Assembly: GCA_023379465.1 (NCBI GenBank)
Contig: JAMCTM010000030.1
Location: 1-11,355, forward strand
DNA length: 11,355 bases
Source: Patescibacteria group bacterium
GTDB taxonomy: Bacteria; Patescibacteria; Microgenomatia; Levybacterales; UBA12049
Reading direction: 5' to 3'
Below, one piece after another: positions 5,970 through 11,355 of this stretch; position 1 is the first letter of the stretch, and each line of letters begins with the position of its first letter. A program made the translations under genes and the position numbers. The notes under the pieces are model-generated. The model was not told where the DNA came from. It did no database searches and saw only the letters and a program-made list of their open reading frames with translations.

Positions 5970-7620
5970 TCACAATGGGAAGAACAAGCGGCCTGCGGTA
6001 AAAATCTTTAAACAAGCGTTTCGCTACCACATCGCCTAAAAGCCTTCTAATGTATATCCAGTTGATAACCTTCTCATTCTTTACGCCTACTGCCTTCCTG
6101 AAATCCGCCCTCACCCTTTTTTCTAATCCCCCAAGGCTTCGAAGAGTAAAACCTTTAATAATAATGTCTATTCTGCCGACTATCTTTGCCGAAACCGAAT
6201 CAACCTGCGCCAGAACAATGACCATTCCGCCCTCTGAAAGCCGCTGCCTGTCCCTAAGGACAAAGCTCTCAATTTCTTCTCCTGAAATCTCATCAACGTA
6301 GACCTTTTTTACAGGCACTTTTTTGCCCGGCATTGCAGAGGAGCCGGTAAAAATTACCTCCTGTCCGTCCTCTACCAGAAAAATGTCGTTTTTTCTATAA
6401 CCAAGCTTTTGGGCCAGGTTTCTGTACAAAAGCATGTGCCTAAAAGAACCCCCAATCGGCAGAAGCTTTTTGGGCCTTACCAGGGATATAAGTTTTTCCA
6501 TCTCGCCTAAAGAGGCATGGCCTGAAACATGAAAATCCCTAGTCATAGGGGAATAAAGCACGCGCGTTCCTTTCTTGGCAATCTCATCTACCAGTTCGTA
6601 AATAGATAATTCGTTTCCGGGAATCGGATCCGAGGAAAAAATAACCGTATCCGAATCAGACAATACAACGTTTCTCTGCGTGCCGTTAACAATCCTTGAG
6701 ATTGCCGAATCCTCCTGTCCCTGAGTACCGGCAACTATCAAGGTAAGCGATGAGTCTAAATGATTTTTAAGATTATCTACCTCCACCTCCTCTTCATCCT
6801 TCAGGTCGAGGTAGCCTAATTTTTTACCCGCCTCTTTAATCTTCGCAAGAGAACGGCCTATAAAACATATTTTTCTGCCGGCTTTTCTGGAAACTTCTAT
6901 TACCTGATTAAGACGCGCGATATTTGAGGAATAGGTCGTTACAATAAATTTACCTCTGCATTTTTCTATTTCTCTCAAAAAATTTTCTGTTATATTTATC
7001 TCGGAGGGGGTTTTCTCTAATCTCTCGGCTCCTAGACAATCAGACATTAAAGCCGCCACTCCCGACCTAGCTAGTCTTTCTATTTTTTCATAATCCGTTT
7101 TTCTGCCGTCATACGGCGCGTCATCCAACTTAAAATCACTGCCGTGATAAAAATTACCAACCGGCGTCTCGATAAAGATATGGGCCGTGTCCGGAATGGA
7201 ATGGGTAACCCGTATAAAGCTTATTTTAAAATGCCCAACAGAAACAATCTGACTGTCAAAATCCACCGTTTTCGCTTCGGCTTTAACGCCAAACTCCTTT
7301 AGTTTCTCATTTGCCAAATAAGAAGTAAGGGTTGAACCGTAGATTGGAAAAGCGGGCAGCTGGGGCAGAACAAAAGGCAGGGCTCCGATATGATCTTCGT
7401 GTCCGTGGGTTAACACCATGCCCACAATTTTTTTCGATTTTAAAAGGGTTAATAAATATGAAACATCGGGAAACAAAAGATCTGCCCCAAGCATAGTTTC
7501 ATCGGCAAAGCCTATGCCGCAATCAATAATCAGTATTTCATCTTTATAGATATAAAGATACATGTTTTTTGTCACGTCGCCGACGCCTCCCAGAGGAATA
7601 AAAGAAATCTGGTTATCCAT
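5959..7620 (-). CDS. rnj: Ribonuclease J (metallo-beta-lactamase/beta-CASP RNase)
   Basis: RNase J is a 5'-exonuclease and endonuclease for mRNA turnover and RNA maturation. The 553-residue product has normal family length: a metallo-beta-lactamase core with THGHEDHIGALP (71-82), H140 (VTHSIPD) and D162 (GSDFK) as zinc ligands; a beta-CASP insert (about 210-355) with FIVTTYSSNIARLNQ; SSDPIPGNE (329-337); and HVSGHAS (364-370). A C-terminal domain (about 440-553) follows. Two departures stand out. The normally conserved P-I-H-G-E that supplies a metal-contacting His reads PIGGS (388-392), so that His is Gly390, and the usual GSQGE reads GTQGQ (298-302). Most active-site residues are intact, so activity is likely, but metal binding may differ. 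The ATG lies three nt after the stop of the Lon-like gene, so the two are surely co-transcribed and probably translationally coupled; there is no Shine-Dalgarno. Confidence 0.93.
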   Translation of the reverse strand: MDNQISFIPLGGVGDVTKNMYLYIYKDEILIIDCGIGFADETMLGADLLFPDVSYLLTLLKSKKIVGMVLTHGHEDHIGALPFVLPQLPAFPIYGSTLTSYLANEKLKEFGVKAEAKTVDFDSQIVSVGHFKISFIRVTHSIPDTAHIFIETPVGNFYHGSDFKLDDAPYDGRKTDYEKIERLARSGVAALMSDCLGAERLEKTPSEINITENFLREIEKCRGKFIVTTYSSNIARLNQVIEVSRKAGRKICFIGRSLAKIKEAGKKLGYLDLKDEEEVEVDNLKNHLDSSLTLIVAGTQGQEDSAISRIVNGTQRNVVLSDSDTVIFSSDPIPGNELSIYELVDEIAKKGTRVLYSPMTRDFHVSGHASLGEMEKLISLVRPKKLLPIGGSFRHMLLYRNLAQKLGYRKNDIFLVEDGQEVIFTGSSAMPGKKVPVKKVYVDEISGEEIESFVLRDRQRLSEGGMVIVLAQVDSVSAKIVGRIDIIIKGFTLRSLGGLEKRVRADFRKAVGVKNEKVINWIYIRRLLGDVVAKRLFKDFYRRPLVLPIVIEV

Positions 7621-7623
7621 AGA

Positions 7624-8730
7624 TTAGATCTGGGGCAAAAACTCCTTTATATTTGTGCTGTTTATAGTAATGGATTGGATCTTGCCTTCGACAATAAGCC
7701 TGGCGGTTTTTCGGCAGATACCATCTATTGTTCTTCCCAAACTTCTAATGCCCGAATCAAATCCCAAAGGACGAATAATAAATGGCCAAAGATTGGGATC
7801 AATGGTTAACTGATTCGCCAAAAGCCCTGTTTCTTCTCTCGTCTTTGGAAAAAGATAATCCCTGCCTATGATGATCTTTTCCTCATCCGTGTAAGAGGGC
7901 ATCTGTATTATTTCGAGTCTGTCCAGAACAGCGTTTGAAATATTTGTGGTGTTATTAGCAGTAGCAATAAACAATACTTCCGATAAATCAAAAGGGAAAT
8001 CTATGTAGTGATCTGTAAAGTTCATATTCTGCTCCGAATCCAAAAGCTCAACCAAAACCCCCATTACATCGGACCTGGCATCGGAAGAAATCCTGTCCAG
8101 CTCATCCAAAAGGATGACACAGTTTTTTGTTTGGGCATGGGATAACCTTTTAACAATGTAGCCGGGCTCGGCATCGGGAAAAGCGCGGGATTGACCCCGA
8201 AGCGCCCTGGCATCGCCCATTCCTCCAAAAGGAATCCTTTCAAACCTTCTGCCCAGAACCTGAGCTACCGACGCGGCGAATGTTGTTTTTCCTGTTCCGG
8301 GCAAACCGACAAAACATAAAATAGGCGCCTTAGTAATATAAAACCCCTGTTTAAGATTAAGCATAATAAGAGCCAAATACTCCAAGATCCTATCCTTTAT
8401 ATTCTGCATGCCGTAATGATTCTTGTCTAGAATTTTTTTGGCCATGTTTAAATCAAGAACATCCTGGCTTTTGTTATTCCAGGGGAGTCCGACCGCCCAA
8501 TTTACGTAAGAGGCGGTTGACTCATATTCCAAGATATAGTTAGCGCTTAAAAACCCAGCGCTGGCCCTCAAAAGAGCCAGTCTCTGAATCCTTGAAATCA
8601 AATTATCTTTTAAATCCTTGGGAAGGATTGCCTTTTCTATCTTTTCTCCCAAGCGGCGGATTTGATCGTTAGTATCCTGTTTCAATTTAATCTGCGCGTC
8701 TGACGGGGTTGGTGTAGCGTTACTGTCCAT
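7624..8730 (-). CDS. Lon-like AAA+ ATPase without protease domain
   Basis: The 368-residue product matches the central part of Lon only. It has a short N-terminal coil, the helical neck (about 25-90, with YVNWAVGLPW like the Lon YLDWLLSLPW), KKILDKNHYGMQNIKDRILEYLA (99-120), Walker A GLPGTGKTT (142-150), a pore-loop region (about 168-191), Walker B VILLDELD (205-212), SEQNMNFTDHYIDFPFDLS (232-250), sensor-1 Asn in TANN (257-260), an arginine finger in LDRLE (269-273) and sensor-2 Arg in GIRSLGR (327-333). The substrate-binding LON-N domain and the C-terminal Ser-Lys protease domain are absent, and neither flank has room for them: rnj begins three nt after the stop. Nothing suggests a truncation, since the frame ends after the AAA+ lid. 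It should act as an ATP-driven unfoldase, chaperone or adaptor rather than a protease. It could use a separate partner peptidase; none is encoded here. The start codon follows a promoter-like TTTACA-17-TATTAA. Confidence 0.88.
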   Translation of the reverse strand: MDSNATPTPSDAQIKLKQDTNDQIRRLGEKIEKAILPKDLKDNLISRIQRLALLRASAGFLSANYILEYESTASYVNWAVGLPWNNKSQDVLDLNMAKKILDKNHYGMQNIKDRILEYLALIMLNLKQGFYITKAPILCFVGLPGTGKTTFAASVAQVLGRRFERIPFGGMGDARALRGQSRAFPDAEPGYIVKRLSHAQTKNCVILLDELDRISSDARSDVMGVLVELLDSEQNMNFTDHYIDFPFDLSEVLFIATANNTTNISNAVLDRLEIIQMPSYTDEEKIIIGRDYLFPKTREETGLLANQLTIDPNLWPFIIRPLGFDSGIRSLGRTIDGICRKTARLIVEGKIQSITINSTNIKEFLPQI

Positions 8731-8739
8731 AATTAATAA

Positions 8740-8768
8740 TTAATATCTTACTACAAGTAAAATGTAAA
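8740..8768 (-). promoter_or_regulatory. Probable promoter for the Lon-like gene and rnj
   Basis: Minus-strand TTTACA (8768-8763), a 17-bp spacer and TATTAA (8745-8740) lie in the 100-bp gap after pnp; nine bases separate the -10 from the ATG (8730). The leader would be about 2-3 nt. The match is moderate and the surroundings are AT-rich, but this is the only sizeable gap in the right-hand block, so a promoter here is plausible. I see nothing else in the gap, and no good terminator after pnp. Confidence 0.4.
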
Positions 8769-8830
8769 TGCTATTCCGACTTAATAGTAACAGGATTTGT
8801 TAAAGAAAGCGAGCGAATGGCCTTCAGATT

Positions 8831-11092
8831 CTAATAATGAGGTTTTTTAAATGGCCTTTCCCTTCTTGAGGAAGACTGGGATTCCCGCTGCCAGTTTCTC
8901 CCCCCTTGACTTTGATATCTTTCTCTTCTGAACTGCATCGACAGAGGATGTTCGCGTCTTTGGGAATCAGGCCTCTCTTTTTTCTGTCCAAAATCTTTGC
9001 GCATAGACAGGTTTATTCTGCCTTGTTCATCTATTTCCCTAACCGTTACCTTTACCCTGTCGCCAATCTTAACCAACTGATGAGGGTCATTGACAAAGCC
9101 GTCTGACATTTCGGATACGTGAACCATTCCTTCCTTCCCCGGTGTTAACTCTACAAAAGCGCCAAAAGGAAGAATCCTTTTTACTTCTCCTTCAAAGACC
9201 TCCCCCACGCCAATTTCCCGGGTTATACTTTCAATCCAGGCTACCGCCTGATCGAGCGAGTCCTTATCCGTTCCCGTAACCGTTACGGATCCGTCATCTT
9301 CAACGTCAACCGTTACGCCTGTTTTGGCCATGATGTTTTTTATGACCCTTCCGCCCGGACCAATCAGCTCCCCTATTTTATCTACAGGAATATGGATAAG
9401 CTTTATCTTAGGGGCGTAATCGGAAAGCTTTGATCTGGTGTCCGGCATTACCTGAAGCATTTTTTCAAGAATAAAAAGCCTGCCTTTCCTTGCCCTTTCC
9501 AGAATCTCTCCTATCTGTGTTATTGTTAGTCCTGGAATTTTTACATCAAGCTGAATTGCCGTAATGCCATCTCTTGTTCCCGCCACCTTAAAATCCATAT
9601 CCCCTGAAAAATCCTCCAAACCAATAATGTCGGTTAGGATGACATACTGATCTTCGTTTGACACAAGCCCCATGGCAACCCCGGCAACAGGCTTTAAGAT
9701 AGGAACACCCGCGTCCATCAAAGAAAGGGTTGATCCGCAAACAGAGGCCATCGAGGTTGATCCGTTGGAAGAAAGAATTTCCGATACCACTCTTATCGTG
9801 TAGGGAAACCTATCCTGATTTGGGACAACGGCGACAAGCGCCCTCTCGGCCAATGCGCCATGACCTATCTCGCGTCTTGAAGGAACACCAATCCGGCCTG
9901 TTTCCCCGACAGAATAAGGAGGCATAGAATAATGGTGTATATAACGCTTTGATTCTTCTCCTTCGGGAGACTCTATTAACTGCTCCATTCGCGGGGAGCC
10001 TAGTGTTACAACGGTTAAAGCCTGCGTATCTCCGCGCTGAAAAATCGCAGAGCCGTGAGTTCTGGGCAAAACCGAAACCTCGGAGGCTATTGGACGAATT
10101 TCATCTATGCCGCGGCCATCCGGCCTTTTGCCTTTAGCTATTATATTTTCCCTTACTGCGGCAAAAAATACCTTTTCAAAGGCCTTGGCAACCATTTTTT
10201 TATCTATTCCGCTTTCCGGATTAGAGATCTTTTCCGATTCAAAAATTGAATCTATGATCTGTTCTTCCTCTGGGCTATTTGCTTCTTTCGAGGCGCTTTT
10301 AGGTATAAGGGCGGCGATTTCCGCCCCGTAGCTTTTCTTTATTTCGGAAACTAAATCCAAGAACAGCGGGTCTTTTTGCGCTATCTGTTTTTTCTTGCCT
10401 ATCTTCTTGGCAATATCCTCTATAAAATTTATTACCTTGGCTGTCTCATCATGCGCCTTTTTTATAGCCGACAAAACGACTGTCTCGGACACATCCGAGG
10501 CGCCTGCTTCAATCATGACTGTTTTGTCTTTATTCTGCGACAAAACCATATCGAGTTCCGAAAGATCAATTTCTCCCTTGCCCGGATTAATAATGTACTC
10601 CTCGTTGCCGTTATCCTTTTCCTTAACATATCCAATCCTTACCGCCGCAACAGGCCCTGCCCAGGGAATAGAGGAAATACTAAGGGCAAAAGAGGTAGCA
10701 ACTATAGACAAAATATCTGGCTCATTTTCTCCATCAACAGACAGCACGGTAACAATAATCTGAACCTCTTTTGTGTATTCTTTTGGGAATAGGGGCCGTA
10801 TAGATCTGTCTATCAGCCTTGCGGTTAAGATTGAATCATCGCTTGGCCTTCCTTCTCTTTTAACCCATCTGCTGCCCTTTATTCTTCCGCCCGCGTATAA
10901 TCTTTCCACGTATTCTATAGTCAGAGGAAAATAGCCCAAATCCGGTCTTTCCTTGCCCTCCACCACTGTTACAAGAACCATGGTGTCTCCTAAACGCGCC
11001 AAAACAGAGGCGGTCGCCTGTTTGGCAACCTTGCCAATGGTAAGGGTTAAATTTTTCCCTCCAAATTCCAGATTAAATGATTGCTGTTCCAT
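8831..11092 (-). CDS. pnp: Polyribonucleotide nucleotidyltransferase (PNPase)
   Basis: PNPase is a trimeric phosphorolytic 3'-5' exoribonuclease that releases nucleoside diphosphates and can add tails. The 753-residue product has the full domain set: RNase PH domain 1 (about 10-225), alpha-helical linker (about 240-320), catalytic RNase PH domain 2 (about 325-545), KH domain (about 560-622, GELIGPGGRVIKNI) and S1 domain (about 630-698, GEVKRILPFGAFVELTPGKE). SSNGSTSMASVCGSTLSLMD (441-460) and EDFSGDMDFKVAGTRDGI (493-510) are classic; D494 and D500 align with the metal-binding D486/D492 of E. coli. A basic Arg/Ser/Gln-rich tail of about 50 residues (704-753) follows the S1 domain. The gene starts eight nt after rpsO and stops with TAG. 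The very short rpsO-pnp gap leaves no room for the RNase III-cut hairpin that controls E. coli pnp. No Shine-Dalgarno is visible before the ATG. Confidence 0.98.
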   Translation of the reverse strand: MEQQSFNLEFGGKNLTLTIGKVAKQATASVLARLGDTMVLVTVVEGKERPDLGYFPLTIEYVERLYAGGRIKGSRWVKREGRPSDDSILTARLIDRSIRPLFPKEYTKEVQIIVTVLSVDGENEPDILSIVATSFALSISSIPWAGPVAAVRIGYVKEKDNGNEEYIINPGKGEIDLSELDMVLSQNKDKTVMIEAGASDVSETVVLSAIKKAHDETAKVINFIEDIAKKIGKKKQIAQKDPLFLDLVSEIKKSYGAEIAALIPKSASKEANSPEEEQIIDSIFESEKISNPESGIDKKMVAKAFEKVFFAAVRENIIAKGKRPDGRGIDEIRPIASEVSVLPRTHGSAIFQRGDTQALTVVTLGSPRMEQLIESPEGEESKRYIHHYSMPPYSVGETGRIGVPSRREIGHGALAERALVAVVPNQDRFPYTIRVVSEILSSNGSTSMASVCGSTLSLMDAGVPILKPVAGVAMGLVSNEDQYVILTDIIGLEDFSGDMDFKVAGTRDGITAIQLDVKIPGLTITQIGEILERARKGRLFILEKMLQVMPDTRSKLSDYAPKIKLIHIPVDKIGELIGPGGRVIKNIMAKTGVTVDVEDDGSVTVTGTDKDSLDQAVAWIESITREIGVGEVFEGEVKRILPFGAFVELTPGKEGMVHVSEMSDGFVNDPHQLVKIGDRVKVTVREIDEQGRINLSMRKDFGQKKERPDSQRREHPLSMQFRRERYQSQGGRNWQRESQSSSRRERPFKKPHY

Positions 11093-11100
11093 AAAATAAA

Positions 11101-11355
11101 TTAATCCGCGGTCTTAATAACAGAAAGCATTTTTGATGATCTTTTTTTATCCACCTTAGCTAAAAAATTCATAAGCCTCCGTCTTTTCGAGATCATAGAC
11201 AAAAGACCGCGCCTGCTTCTCATGTCGTGCCCATGCATTTTTAAATGCGATGTTACCTTGGTAATTCTCTCTGTTAAAAGGGCAATCTGCACTTCAGGAC
11301 TGCCTGTGTCTCCTTTAACCGTTTGAAACTTTTCGATTATCTTCTTTTTGACCGG
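11101..11355 (-). CDS. rpsO: Ribosomal protein S15, N terminus cut by window edge
   Basis: S15 binds the central domain of 16S rRNA early in small-subunit assembly and bridges to the large subunit. The frame is open to the right edge and gives 84 residues; S15 is usually about 88-89, so only about four to five N-terminal residues are missing. The sequence shows the family core [17 protein letters not shown], the basic [24 protein letters not shown] region that contacts rRNA, and a final helix. The GTG at 11292-11290 is an internal Val codon, not the start. It lies directly upstream of pnp, the most common bacterial neighbour of rpsO. Confidence 0.96.
   Translation of the reverse strand, partial: PVKKKIIEKFQTVKGDTGSPEVQIALLTERITKVTSHLKMHGHDMRSRRGLLSMISKRRRLMNFLAKVDKKRSSKMLSVIKTAD

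Noticed and set aside
10376..10792. Plus-strand open frames opposite pnp (two overlapping frames of 120-140 codons)
   Set aside because: The minus strand encodes unmistakable PNPase here; the opposite frames show no recognisable domains.
1..11355. CRISPR array, tRNA, transposon ends or a dedicated defence system
   Set aside because: I looked for regularly spaced repeats, cloverleaf-like sequence, transposase motifs and defence-type domains on both strands and found none; the genes are mainly housekeeping.

Overview
The window looks like a chromosomal segment of a Patescibacteria (Candidate Phyla Radiation) bacterium, most likely of the Microgenomates group. This placement is an inference from protein style and streamlining: moderately AT-rich DNA, small tightly packed genes, a CPR-type sortase, an ATPase-only Lon homologue and very short leaders. 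TGA, TAA and TAG are all used as ordinary stops (TGA for the sortase, the Crp-like gene and the YtxH-like gene; TAG for pnp and rnj), so there is no sign of the TGA=Gly code of Gracilibacteria/SR1.

Layout. On the + strand (1-2544) lie the 3' part of a sortase gene with a disturbed 5' end, an mltG-type murein transglycosylase, a 315-bp non-coding stretch with a perfect 16-bp palindrome and a good promoter, and a Crp/Fnr-family regulator. On the - strand, transcribed leftwards from the right edge, lie rpsO (S15, 5' end cut by the window), pnp, a Lon-like AAA+ ATPase, rnj (RNase J), ftsK, a RodZ-like HTH/membrane/Ig-like protein, and a DUF948-like plus YtxH-like pair. The two sets converge at about 2545-2569. 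No tRNA, rRNA, CRISPR array, insertion sequence or convincing intrinsic terminator was found.

How the genes work together. The right-hand block is an RNA-turnover group (S15, PNPase, RNase J) with a Lon-type ATPase between the two nucleases. It is followed by chromosome segregation and division (FtsK) and cell-shape or envelope functions (RodZ-like, DUF948/YtxH). The order rpsO-pnp-...-rnj-ftsK-rodZ is a condensed version of the Bacillus subtilis order rpsO-pnpA-...-rnjB-...-spoIIIE-...-rodZ(ymfM), so it looks like old conserved synteny. The left block (sortase, MltG) is also envelope-related.

The most notable observations: (1) several genes have a promoter-like -10 element ending only 6-10 nt before the ATG and no Shine-Dalgarno sequence, a pattern expected for leaderless mRNAs; (2) the Lon homologue is a complete stand-alone ATPase with no protease domain; (3) RNase J has lost a normally conserved C-terminal metal-ligand histidine (usual P-I-H-G-E reads P-I-G-G-S); (4) the sortase frame is interrupted just before its conserved domain.
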